Assembly: GCA_002633005.1 (NCBI GenBank)
Contig: NMRA01000228.1
Coordinates: 431,290-495,289 of the forward strand
Direction of reading: 5' to 3'
DNA: 64,000 nt
Source: Phoronis australis
Taxonomy: Eukaryota; Phoronida; Phoronidae
Shown here: positions 13,039 to 24,747 of the stretch, piece after piece
Layout of the letters: each line of letters starts with the position of its first letter
Position numbering within the stretch: the stretch's first letter is position 1
Translations under genes and position numbers: made by a program
The notes under the pieces: generated by a model
Databases searched by the model: none
What the model saw: only the letters and a program-made list of their open reading frames with translations
Told to the model about the DNA's origin: nothing

Positions 13039-14802
13039 GATCTGAGAGCTTCACGACACCAATGTCTTTCTGCCACGTGTCGTTAAACATGCATCCATGA
13101 GTCTGCTGACTAGTTGCTCCTGACTGTGCGTCCCATCACTAACTGATGTGTCATAATTAAAGTGCGCTTATGAATAGTCCGTGTGGAGTGCGGATCAAAC
13201 CTTTCTCAACTTTACACTTCCATTAGATAAGGATGCGTGACAAGTGTTCTTATCAAGGCATGAGTTCGTTATCACCTATTGTTTCGTATACGCGGAGTGT
13301 GGCGTAGGAAGTGACGTGATGATTCTCAAGTTATACGTGGAATGGTGTACGTTGAAGCGTTTTCATTGACCTGCTTTTCACGAATAACTGTACAGAGCAA
13401 ATAGTATGAAAAAATAACATCATAATCAATGAATAAATGGTCAAGTTAAAAGATTCAAATTAATAAATAAACTTTTCAGAATTAACTGTAATAACAATAT
13501 TGCCGAGTGTTGTTTTAAATCATTCTTCTGCCTGGTCTGAGATAGTCCGGATCTTGACCAAGAGTAGCCCAATGTAGATGTTTTATACTACCCGGGGCCA
13601 GGCATAGTATCTAGAAAAGGTTCCTAACTTTAATGTGCTGTTTAAGTATATGACGTGGGGTAAAGAAAGTGCGATTGATCTTTTTGTGGTTTGAAATAGC
13701 TGGATAATTTGGAAACACAACCCTGTTAATGTTTCAGTCTATATATTTTTAGATCTTCTCCACTGCCAAAAGTTGTATTCTACGAAAAATTTAATAACTT
13801 TTTACTGCCTTGTCTGAAAACGCTACAATACGTTCTCAAAAATGAACGGTTTAGCATTGGGTGATTAAAAATGCTCTTATATTGATAAATCAAGCTATAC
13901 ACAGCCCATTGTTCTAGCCAATAGGCAATTTTACATGGAACTCATGAACATAAATTTCTCTTTGGAACGCGGCTTGAACAGCATGAGGGAAACCACACAA
14001 CAAAAAACGCAGTCAACATAGTTTCTAAAGCTTAGTGGATAAATCTACGAGTAAGGGAAGCAGTAGAAATGAAGATAATTTGTCAAAAGTTTTTAAGTTT
14101 TAAAATGGTCGCTTTTATTCCATATATTACAAGCCTATGTCATGCTTTTTCGTCTGAAAATACTCGCATGTGGAGATAACTCTGACCAGGTGATAACTGA
14201 AAGTCTATTAACAGTCGGCGCTAAATACGGTATACAGTTACCAAGCAGCCGCACCTCCGGGGCAACAAAAGTTATTGTATACATTTCCCCATGTCTGAAC
14301 TCCGCATAAATGTTTACAATGTAGTGCTTATTTGCTTCGATGGTTTTGAAAACATTAATAAACAATTTAACATCAAAAAGCTTTATGAGCGCTCAATAAC
14401 GTTCATTGATCGCCGATAACAGTCGAGTGTTTAGGGTACAGTCTGTGCAAGTTGCAGGATTTGTCAATATTGGCTGATTAGTTATTGATGCGTCGGTGCT
14501 GGAAAGGTTAGGTTGGCAAAACAAATCAATTTTGTGTGTTAATTTATGTATGTGTTAAGGTTGACACCGAGTTTAATGTATTGGATGACCGGAGATCAGA
14601 CCGGACTATGTTGATCAGTCTTGTCTACGGAAAACCAGAGGACTGAAGTTTTGAGAAGCTTGAGTTTACACCGACATCTTCCTGTCAAGGATTTTCTTGC
14701 GACAGTTGTAATTTAGAGACAACTGGCCACCTTTTACCGAATAAACGACAGGGAGACTGGTTTGAGTGTCATCTCGGTAGTACTCAGCCGGACACAACGA
14801 AA
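13039..14802. other. intergenic region between divergently transcribed genes
   Basis: It separates the GPCR start (minus strand) from the start of the 146-residue gene (plus strand), so both promoters should lie here or further upstream in unseen 5' UTR exons. I see no strong TATA box, repeat or RNA gene. Confidence 0.5.
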
Positions 14803-17398
14803 ATGGCATTGAAGAAAAGTGGGGCATATTTCGCCGTGGCTCCAAACCAACCTGCAGCCCCGGTAGCTAGGGCCGCTAGCCCCGAGCATATGTCGAGCAG
14901 CACTTCGACAGTGAGCCTTGAGAGCGTACAGTACAGCAAACTAACAGGACTGCCCGAAGAGTGGACTCTGCCTCATGAACGTGTTATGGAATGTCGAGAG
15001 CGCTTCGGGGTAAGTAAAATAAATCTTTTCGGTACACGACTATCAAAATAAAACGCGTAAACAAATCTTCCGCCATAAAGATTCTGCATATCCACCAAAG
15101 GTTTCTTTAAACTCTTACCAATCCTATAGATCACACAGAACTGAGTTGCATCATTTGAACGAAACGAGAATATTTCTTAAATTCAACTGCCCTCTCAATT
15201 TCAATTTGTTGCAAGAGACATAGCTTAGTGTTAACGAACATACTGCTCGTAGTTTTTTGTAACTTGACCCGGATGGGACTCGTTCTACAAGGCAAGCCTA
15301 CCTAGCAGTGAATACTAGCGAGACCAGCACGTGCTTCGCTTAGGCCTACAAGTCGGGTGGCGACATCTCGTGAATACGAGTATGGTCTCGTCAATTTTGC
15401 AATAAAATAATCTCACGGAACGCAGACCCAATTTTCTGTAGATTGAGAATGAACATTAGATTTGCTAATTTCGCCAGTTTGGTAAAGAAACTTTTGAAAT
15501 GTATTCATCAATGACATGAAAACTTTGGAATTGCGTCAACGTAGCTTTTCATATCCTATTGAGACATCGGATACTGTTAATATTTACTATATGGCTTATT
15601 CTTTCAGAACTGGAAAACAGACGTGCAGTGCCAGATAGCAAACATCGCCAACAAACTGGTAAATACCATTTCAATCTCTGGTTATCAAAATGTCAGAGAT
15701 AACTGGACAAAAGACCACTAAATAAGCGCGAACGCACACTTCACAGTCGTGCTTCCGTTTTTTTTTTGTTTTTTTTTTAGTCCGCCCGCTGTTTGGTTAG
15801 GATAAGGTCCACGACGTCAAGAATTCGAGCCCTCCAAATTGAAGGCTGGGTGCGCGCATGCGTTATATAATTTGAAGTCAATCTCCCTCGCCAGGATTGA
15901 AAGCGTTGTCAATTTACCGTCTTAAAATATAGGCCTACATCCACCAAGTAATAAGATTGTTTCGATAGATACGCAACATGCTTTTTAATCATCTGATATC
16001 CAAAGATGAGATGTCCCGACTCCCTACCCAGTATACAAAAACATACTGCGTGAGAAATGACATTTCGTTCGTACGTGTATTTTATATATTATTCGACGTT
16101 TGAATGTAATTTGCAAATTCCTGTACCACTGCATGGCAACCACATAAATCTTATGGGACGATTTTTTCTGATCTCCCTGTACCGTTACAGAATTCAACAT
16201 TAACATGGTGGTCAAAACGATCGACCACCGCCGTCGTGCACGGCACCTTTCTCCAACTGCTTGTTGAACGTTTTACAATGGCAAGATATGCTTCAAATTC
16301 AGAAAACTGGCCATGTGACCTGGCAGGAAATAGTAGTTCGTCTTACACGATGCACGTTTTGGCGGAATACTAACTAGATTCATCTCAATGGGACTTAGGA
16401 GACAGGTATTTTTAGTACATGGGATTTTCATTCTGTGGGTCAAAGCTCAGTGAAAAATATTGTAGTTTGTGAGAAAAGAAACGTTTTCGTTAGAAAATTA
16501 TCGTAGTGCGTGAGGAAAGGTGATACAACTTGTGAGCAAAAAAATCAGGAAAGAAAGATGCACGATTTTCAAAACACCGCTGAGGTGCAACACTGGCAGC
16601 CGTTCTTATCAAACTAAGAAAGCAATTCAAACCTGACACCTGCCAATATTTAATTCAATTATGAATGCTCTGACATAAATACTCGAAAATGCTTTTTATC
16701 GGTTTCTAATTTTAGTTTTCGTATTCCAGGAATCTCATTGTTTCTCATAATATTGAAGGCGCAGAAGTTAGTGCCACATGCGATTCACGTGCAGAAACGG
16801 AAACGACAAATGGAATCACTCTGCGCACCTGATTCTATAACTACCTTCGCATGCGCCAGAGATAACGAGAATTTCTACGACTACTGCATTCCCTTTTCAA
16901 ACTGAAAAAATTGTACTGTGGAAAACATACAAAGTTTTGTTGTAGTTCTCAGTCTTGGAGCATCCGATTGGTTAAAAAATACTCGATATTTGTATTGGAG
17001 TTGTACGGCTGGTTCCATGCGTTGTGTGCTATAACTCAAAAAGTTTGTTCTCTGAAACTACAGAGACAACGTGGCACCTTTTCTTAGTTCTGGGCATTGC
17101 AAAACAAAAGTTGAAATTCCTGGAATTAGTTCCCATTATGCTTGTAGTCATATTTCATATTTCATTGACATTTTGCGAGACCCTGTACATTCGGATCACA
17201 ATTTTCTTTTTCTAGGACGTTTCGCTTCGACATAATCCTCAAGTGGTAACCAGTGTCATGGGCGATAATGATGTCACTTACACAGCTGACGCTGATGAAA
17301 GTCACCGAGCTCTCATGGAACGACTTAAGACGGGATCTCAAGAAACGAACGACTTGGGGCACAGGGGTCTAAAAAGAGGATTTGTTAGCCAGTTTTAA
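14803..17398 (+). CDS. unrecognised small protein, three exons, 146 residues
   Basis: Three exons join in phase 0 with good splice signals. Exon 1 is 14803-15009 (69 codons, donor GTAAGT). Exon 2 is 15608-15658 (17 codons, acceptor CTTTCAG, donor GTAAAT). Exon 3 is 17216-17398 (60 codons and TAA, acceptor TTTCTAG). The product starts MALKKSGAYFAVAP, then has an Ala/Pro patch and a Ser/Thr-rich segment. A conserved-looking core follows (LTGLPEEWTLPHERV, then NWKTDVQCQIANIANKL), and the tail ends LKRGFVSQF. TGLPEEW faintly recalls the second half of the PAK-type p21-binding module, but the ISxPxxFxHxxHV half is absent, so I do not assign it. No signal peptide or membrane segment is visible. AATAAA lies 159 bp after the stop. 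Consistent phase across three exons is the main argument that it is real. Confidence 0.68.
15762..15780. repeat. T-rich homopolymer tract
   Basis: Two runs of about 9 T separated by one G, in intron 2 of the 146-residue gene. Confidence 0.85.
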
Positions 17399-17556
17399 AC
17401 ACAAGGCATGTGACAACTTATAACACCAGCCTGCATACCACTTATGCTTTGATTGTTGTCAAGTAATTATGCTCAATACACGCTATTTGCTCAAAATATA
17501 ATATCACCCTAAATTAAGAAATGAATGTATATAGATCGTATTAATTAAACGTGAAA

Positions 17557-17562
17557 AATAAA
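17557..17562 (+). terminator. candidate polyadenylation signal AATAAA
   Basis: First AATAAA after the stop codon of the 146-residue gene, 159 bp downstream. Confidence 0.5.
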
Positions 17563-18354
17563 GGCAGAGATTGCACTGTTAAGAACAGCTGGAAGTTCGG
17601 ATGAACGTATTATTTTACTACGGCATTTAGCATGAATGTATGAACGAAATGCATTCCGCAGGCGCCCTAGGCACTCGCTAGTGAAGCACGTGGGAACATG
17701 TAGTTCACTTACACAGTGCATGGTGATATCTTTTTCTACGGAACGCAGCCCAGTATCGTGACAAGAGGTTGCTATAAAGAACACTTCTGTCAACAACTTT
17801 TAATGATATGAAACTTTTATCTTCGAAATTGTCCACACAGTAAGAACTTTTTATATTCTGTTCAATGTTACGAGCACTGTCAAAGAATCAGAATCTGGCT
17901 TCTCGTTGGATAACTGAACAGTCGAAGTAAAATTCGGTCATTCCGAAAATGTTTTTGAGACTTCCGCCTGCCAGCCAACAGCCAGGAATAACGACAGTAA
18001 TAGATATTGATGACAGAAAGAACAGACATTTCTTGCTGTTATAAAAATGAATTGCTGCCATAGTTTCTGACTTTGGATTGACTGATTTAGTATTGTAATA
18101 AATATCTACCACTGTTATATATATGGGTGTGTTGATGTGATTATTCCTGGCTTCTGATATACTGATTTGTCATTGTCATTAATATTTATTTCTGTCTTAA
18201 ATATTTATCATTGACATAATCATTTGTAACTGTCTTTGTTCCTGACTTCTAATTGGCTAAAAACTTATTACTGTTTTAGTTCGGGAATCAGGGCGATTAT
18301 GTCGCACTTAGCCAACTATTGGCAAGGCGTCCCTTAACAAAATTACATATTAGC

Positions 18355-18775
18355 CGAATTCCATGAAAATCCATTGAGGAACTTTAAAGGTATAGAGACA
18401 AACTTAAAACACTAAAATTACCTCTAGGATGCAGAACGGTGGTCGGATCGATCCGAAACTCGTCGCCGTTTGTCGTCAACTTCACATCTGCCGAATCTCA
18501 ATAAGATCCTACCAGGCGACTACTGGGAAATAGGCCTACAAAATCGGACGCCCGCACACAGAGATGACGGCAACATGCACCCACAAATAAACATGCATGT
18601 AAGCGCATAAAAATCATCACTTAAGTCCGAATATACAGAGGCAAACGTAAAAAAATAAAATTACCGCTAAGGGGCAAAGCGGTATTCGGATCAGTCCAAA
18701 ACTCGCCGTCCTCTGTCATCAGCATTACAAAAAAACACATCTGCCAAATCTCATTGAAACTGTGCAAAGGGTTGA
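18355..18775 (+). mobile_element. partial copy of the CCACTAG higher-order repeat family
   Basis: Matches the right end of the complete copies at 51774 and 56163: CCATGAAAATCC, CCTCTAGGATGCAGAACGG at the core position, AATAAGATCCTAC, GAGATGACGGCAACATGCAC and the terminal GCGCATAAAAA near 18603-18613. A further subunit (18630-18770) follows, so the copy is either nested or two adjacent fragments. Confidence 0.65.
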
Positions 18776-18844
18776 AGTGTTTGAAATCACAAATTTCATA
18801 TCAAAAACACCAAAGCCAACCCCACCAGTCGATCAGCTGTCAAA

Positions 18845-19230
18845 TTGGAACACCCGCAAACACTATCTGAGGATACGCTGATATCGAGTTACGAGCATTT
18901 ATCTATCGATACCTACTATGTAGAATCGGGACAATCAATCGCAGGATTCAGAAGACATCCTTCATTGTGCGACAAATCTTCAGATATTGCCGCTCGTTTT
19001 CCCGTGAGTTTTGGTATAGTAAGGAATGACGAGCTTAGTGGTTGTGACAAATATTGCTTTTTTAACTTCACCGCGAGACATGAGATAATAGAAGTGAAGA
19101 CTGGAATAAGTCTGTACAAGAAACACAGGTACTGGGTACGTTCATACGTCACACTCATGTCCGTGGCGGATAAAAAAAACCCCTTTCAATTAGAATATAA
19201 GCAAAAAAGGAAAAGAGATGCTATTGACAT
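18845..19230 (+). CDS. open frame of unknown status
   Basis: A stop-free frame of about 128 codons running up to a transposon end at about 19230. I recognise no domain and see no clear splice sites defining it as an exon. It sits between repeat fragments and may be chance or a decayed exon. It is listed because it is the longest non-repeat frame in this part of the window. Confidence 0.15.
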
Positions 19231-19800
19231 AGGCGGATTTAGGGGGGGGGNAAAAAATAAAACAGCAAGAGCGTAGGGAAATGTTGAGTTTATTCATTAA
19301 CCCCGGTAATTAACATTATACGGCGGAAACAAGACTGAAATGTGTACAGTTTTAGTGTGTTGGGAGCTATGGTTAAGAATAGGCTCTCCCGCGATATCCC
19401 AGGCGACCGGCAGTGACGCTGCGCACTACGACTCCGTTTCCGTCGTCTGCTTCACCGTGCAATGAAGAAAATTACTTCATTTTTAAAGAAAATGGAATCT
19501 GAGTGGCGATGAAAAAACAGAATCTGCTGGTAAGATGTGAATTTTAATCGAAGCCTTAATGAATCCCTCAGAAACTCATAATTCTCTCTTTGTCACACCT
19601 TAAGACGATTTCCAAAGCAATCGCGTCACTGATGCCAACACAAAATAATGGATTTGGTCTTTTGGGCAATTGAAGACTATTTTAAATATAACAAATTTGT
19701 TACGAACTGATTGCACAAAATATAAAAAAGTGTAATAAACATTACAAAAAGAAGTAGGTTTCGCGCGCAAATGCTGTGGACCATAAACAAGTAGTGGTAT
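19229..19800 (-). mobile_element. truncated CAGTGGCGGATC-type TIR element, reverse orientation
   Basis: Reverse-complement match to the right two thirds of the copy at 24748-25727. The shared landmarks are AGGCGGATTTAGGGGGG, AGAGCGTAGGGAAATGTTGA, CACTACGACTC, CAATGAAGAAAATTACTTC and TGTGGACCATAAACAAGTAG. It keeps the uninterrupted sequence ACTTCATTTTTAAAGAAA, which is split by an insertion in the 51154 copy. A single N at 19251 sits in a G run. Confidence 0.75.
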
Positions 19801-19930
19801 AGTTGCCAAAAAGTTGACCCTGAAATGTTGTTTACTTACTCTAAAGTTTTCTTTTGGAAATTTATTATATGTGGTTAAGAGAACAAAATTAACTTGGTTG
19901 CACTTTGTGCAACTTTGAGCATTTTTTATA

Positions 19931-19961
19931 ATTCAAGATGGCGGCTTCCGCCATCTTGAAT
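19931..19961. repeat. perfect 14-bp inverted repeat with AAGATGGCGG cores
   Basis: ATTCAAGATGGCGG (19931-19944) and its exact reverse complement (19948-19961) are separated by CTT. Each arm contains AAGATGGCGG, the core recognised by YY1 in animals. Confidence 0.85.
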
Positions 19962-20071
19962 TTCGCCTAATTTCCACACTCAGAACATGATACCGAGTAG
20001 AATCCTGCAATTCATGATTTCCAATGTTTTTGGGACGGAGAGTCCATTTCTGATATTATTTTATGGATGCA

Positions 20072-20108
20072 AGGTCAAAGTCAAGGTCAAATGAGAGGTC
20101 AAAGGTCA
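20072..20108 (+). promoter_or_regulatory. cluster of four AGGTCA half-sites including a perfect DR1
   Basis: AGGTCA occurs at 20072, 20084, 20096 and 20103. The last two are separated by a single A, giving AGGTCAAAGGTCA, the consensus direct repeat bound by RXR, HNF4 and COUP-type nuclear receptors. No nearby gene start supports a regulatory role, and it may be part of a repeat. Confidence 0.35.
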
Positions 20109-20794
20109 CGTTGAACTGAAACAAGGAAAATTCATCTCTTTTGCGCGACGAAAAGTTAAATTCATGGGAAATGCGGAATTACCATTTCTGTGATTCCATT
20201 ATATCAAGAATAAGGATAACTAATCCTCCCAACGTCTCAATAATTAGCTTAAAATATTGTTGTACCAGACCTACTCATGCCGCTCAGGAAGGCCCTTGGA
20301 CCATTTTATGCTTCATTAGTTGAAACAGAGCTGACGAGCTAGGGACTTGACTCAAGCGACCAGCAGTGTGCCCCGTGTGACTCGAAAACACAACCTTGAG
20401 TAGAGGAAGGACACTAGGCCACACTGCCTCCTCATAGTGAATAGGGGTATGCATATAGATTACGCGTAATCCGTACAAGTTACACATACGTTGACAAGGG
20501 TGGGCACTATTATTAATCCAGGGAAAACTTATAAACAATGACTTCGGAAACCTCCTATAAAATAATGTAAATTTTCCGACTTTGCGGAGCCACCTGGTTT
20601 CTTCTATTGGGATATTGATGCCGGACTCATTGGTTCTAGAGAAAATTTCACCCCCTCCATGAGTCGTTGTTCAAAGAGAACAGCTTCAAGGAAACGGACC
20701 ACGGCTCCCTGACTGCGATAAGTTCAACTTGACACCTCCGTGTCTACTCAGAGAGGGGTTATTGGCGTCTCTGACAGCTCGTTCAAACCAATAA

Positions 20795-22060
20795 CTAGTC
20801 TCTGTCCAGTGCCCTCACGTCTTGTGACCTCTCATGTTGGCGGCACTTGTTCAGGTCAAATCTGAAATGTTGCATTGTGTCCGAAATACTACCATTCCAC
20901 TTCTCCATTTGAGTTTTGGCTTCTACTGGCACATTAGACATCCCATAAATCAAGAGGTCGGACACGTCAGTGTTATCATAAGTGATTCTGATGGTGTGGG
21001 TTCCTTCTTCCACCACTTTCAACATTTACCTCTACAACGTCTGCTTCAGCATGTGTAATTACAACGTGGCTCTCCTTGACCCGCTCGATGATGAATAGAA
21101 GGGAGTAGCTTCATAGACGTAGAAGGTTGTTTATCACACAGGCGTCCTCAGCTTCTGATCGTCCCCAATACACTACATATAATACTACAAGGTATGACAC
21201 TCCCGACTAGAACGTCCACGGGTGCTTCACTTCAGCCGTCCATAGCAAATATAAAACTCAATAAATTTACACAAAACAGAAGTTCAACAAACCAGAAAGA
21301 AAGAATTGTTCTTTCTCCCAATACCATTCACGGTGTCCTGTTCATAGCGTTATTTAGAATAGTTTAGCGGCAAAAGAGGGATGTTTGAGAACAGGGGTTA
21401 GCAGGACTTCCTCAACTTTTCCTCATGTTATCGTCGCATTGTCCTTTGTGTAAAGAATTTTTGCAGTCACATTTTTCAAAGAGAATAATTGTTTCAAAAG
21501 CGGGAGGATAGGAGGCTAGTAGAGGGCCGAGTTGTAGATTCGGAAACACTCCAATAGACCTGCTTCAAAAGCTGGACCGGCAACAGCAACCAACACCACC
21601 TCTGGAGCAAAATGATTTGGGACCAAAATGGCGTTGTCACCCTCCTCAGACTGCCGTATTTGCCGATCTGTGCTGTAGGGAGTGGACTCAATAAGTTCAT
21701 ACAGAATTACCGGATATCAGCTATGTTAATGTTACATTGCTGTCTTACGACTAACAGCGTCTCAACGCCATGGCCTTCCTTCGACAGTACAGGCTTATTC
21801 AGCAACTCCAGCATTTTGACTTTTCTTAGTGCTTTGTAACATTCACTGCTTACCGAAACTAAAAAGCTGACTACTCTGCTCATGCCCAATGACCAGCTCG
21901 TTCTGGAATCTACTCGGCGATTGTAGAAGTTATGGAGATATGACTGCTGGTTAGTGAGCGGGTGTCTGTGCTTCTCTATCTCCTCCGCAATCTTTCTCTA
22001 GTCATTCTCGTCCAGGTCCATTACTCCCTTCTTGTAGTAGTCTTTTCCCGTCACTCCACT
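20795..22060 (-). pseudogene. decayed transposon-associated ORF (DDTDV-signature family)
   Basis: Several frameshifted minus-strand pieces line up in the order expected for a large ORF family common in invertebrate genomes. The family is known for a DDTDV signature followed by QMEKWDG. Here the 21025-20795 piece has VVEEGTHTIRITYDNTDV and then QMEKWNGS. Just upstream, another frame reads HVVITHAEADVVEV, resembling the family's HEEADV block. Further upstream (21889-21490) are ETLLVVRQQCNINIADI and LLSPLPTAQIGKYGSLRR, resembling the central block. Stops and frame changes separate the pieces, so no intact protein is possible. Family assignment is from memory of the motif order, not a search. Confidence 0.55.
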
Positions 22061-22299
22061 ACGTGACATTTGCTATTCACCACCTTCATTCCACATGACT
22101 TATGTTCTTCATAGCAGTATCAATGGGGAGCACACCCATCGGAACTCTTTAACCACAAGACCACTTAATTGCTCGGCTCTCATTAAAATGTACCTTATAA
22201 TCCCACAACCGTTTACTCGTTTGATATATAGTATGCCTGTTCTTCGAATTGCGTCAGCTGGTACTACAGTCTTGTCATCCAAGTGTTGACAGCTGTGCG

Positions 22300-23140
22300 C
22301 AGCTTCGAGTAGAACTTTTTGACATTATTGGACAGGTGCTCCACACACAGCAAACTTCAATATAAACTTCGAAATAACTATGCCAAGCTGCTAAACTTGA
22401 TATAAACTTCTTGCCAGAAATGTTTGGCAACTTAGTCGAACACTTATTTCACGTTTGTCAACTTTTGTCGCAGTGGAGGATTACGTCATTGCGCTAAGCC
22501 GTTGATTGTTTATTTATAACTGGAGTTACGAGCAAATTGTGAAAATTAAGACAACGTACATGGAGGCGCAATCGTATTCTAGTCTAAAAGAATTTCCACT
22601 TTGTTTGGTTTATTTTGAAAACTGCTGCACCAGCGCAGGTACCGTACACATCAATTATGCTGACCTGCTACGAAGAAATATGTCAACATCTCCTTGAGAC
22701 AGGGTAGTTGAAGGAGCATCTTTAGGTAAACCATCAGGTCTTCATTAGACTTGGTCCCATTTGAGTAGACATTGAGTAACATCATATGGCTTTGATGAGA
22801 TTGTATACCTACAGAGCATCAATGCCTTTCCGTTGACTGTACTGAAGTGTAACAGGTTAATACCCCGGGCCCATGCCACCATTCCGAAAAAACAGCTACT
22901 AAATGAAGAAGGTCCATTACTTCGAAAAAAACACCTTTATTACCATTTTTTACTCGATCTTCCTAAATTTTCTCAAAATTTCACGAATGGTTTACTAATT
23001 TGTTACTTACTAACAAAATATACCAACACAAAAATAAATTTGGAGAATGAAGTCTTGTTTCTGCCATTATAACTGTCTTAGTAGTTAACAACTCTTGTAT
23101 CATATCTTCTTTGAAGTTCGCTTGATCGAGAGAAAATGTA
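22300..23140. other. no recognisable feature
   Basis: Only short open frames of unremarkable sequence. No repeat or RNA signal was noticed. Confidence 0.4.
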
Positions 23141-24189
23141 TCATATTACATGCGTGCACCCAAGGGGGGGGGGGCTCGGGAGGCTCCAACAAGCCCCCCA
23201 TTTGGTGAACTGGCAAAAAGGTCCGCCTCAAAACAACAAAATGTCCAAGAAAACGAGACAAAAGTCCACTAGGCGCGAATGCACAGTTCATAGCCCTGAA
23301 AGTGGGATATACCAAAAATTTTAGCCCCCATATTTTAGATTGGGTGCGAGCATGTATTATTGCTATAAAATGAAACAATTGCGTTCATATTTGGAGGAGG
23401 TGTGGGTGTCTTCGAGTAGCGTTTTTTGTTCAGAGCAGACGTTTTTCGGAGTAGTGTTTTTTGGAGTAATGGGCAGTAACCATGATACGACTCACCAGCA
23501 TTGAACGGCTGAGCGTATGAGCATTTCCATGCCATATGCTTTCTCTGTTATGCCAATACAACCCTCAAGAAACTTGTGAGCAAAATGTTTGGCCCACTAT
23601 AAACAGTGAGCATTTTGAAAATACATCTTGAAGAGGTTAACGAAGAAAATGAAAAACATCATAAGCTAACTGTCAGAAGGCTGCTAGGCAGTTTTGACAT
23701 TTGACCTCTGGTTTGACCTTGTTTCTGGAAATCGGAAAAGCCAATGATATTCCAAGAATGCATATGGAAAATTGCGCTAATGTAGCGGACCCCAAACAAC
23801 CTCGAAGGTCTGCATGGTGCAGGAGACTAGGTCAAGATTCAGTTCACACAAGAATGACAAATGACTGTGAGCAGCGCTACCTGTTAGTAAAGCATCATTG
23901 CATCCAGCGCCACCTGTTTGTCGTAAAGGTTTTGGATGAGCGGGTACCTTTTGCGTTATGCGTAGGGTCTGAGCGACAGAACGCTTGGCTACTAATGTGG
24001 AACTGGTGGGTTCTGGCTTCCGCGGTAGCCCTACAGCTAGTTTCTGTACCTTTCTCGTCGAAAATGTCCATATTTTAAGCAGTAACAAACTGTCAGTCAG
24101 TGTTGCAAGCTCAGAAATAACACATAATGCTACTAAAGAATGTTTCAGGCTATAACGATAAGTGGTCTAAATCAAAAGTTGGTCTTTTT

Positions 24190-24347
24190 CAGGGGCGGAT
24201 CCAGAATTTTGAGTTGGGAGGGGGGAAGGCAGGTATTAGTCGAGATTTTGCCGTCAGACATTCCCACCTCCGAACTGCCAAATTGAATCTGTGGGAGAAT
24301 TTTAGCGGGGGGCATGGCCCCCTTGCCCCCCTCTAAATCCGCCACTG
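24190..24347. mobile_element. 158-bp MITE with CAGGGGCGGATC / CAGTGGCGGATT termini
   Basis: Left end CAGGGGCGGATCCAG (24190). Right end is the reverse complement of CAGTGGCGGATTTAG (ending 24347). G-rich and C-rich arms lie just inside the termini. No clear target-site duplication was found. It is probably a deletion derivative of the longer elements listed nearby. Confidence 0.7.
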
Positions 24348-24747
24348 TTTCATGCAAGATGGATTAAAACCGCTTTAACGTACTCTGCCAATCCTTTACA
24401 AGGAGATGAATTTCATGTCTCCATCCCACATTTCATTAAGAAGGTATTATTTCATGGGTAGCATTATACAGTACCAGCGTCTCAACCGTCCCAGTAAAGA
24501 CGGTGACATGATCCTGAGCCCTCCATTCACCGGAAGATTTTCACTGAATTATGCCTCACACTGATTACATCATAATTCATGTTGTTATAAGTACCTTTTT
24601 CGCACAAAGGGGCCGTTGGTGTCTTCAACTATTCCCTGCTCGAGCAAATAGTCCCGCAATCAAACCTTTTTCGAACAGTCCCGGGAAGAGTTAAAGACAT
24701 CAACGGCCTCCTACGATGTCCGTCTATGTGAAAATATACTTATAGCA

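Noticed and set aside
15779-15840. Possible tRNA or SINE (GGTTAGGATAAGG, then AATTCGAGCCCTCC)
   Set aside because: B-box-like word present but D-arm, anticodon arm and acceptor pairing fail; too degenerate to call.
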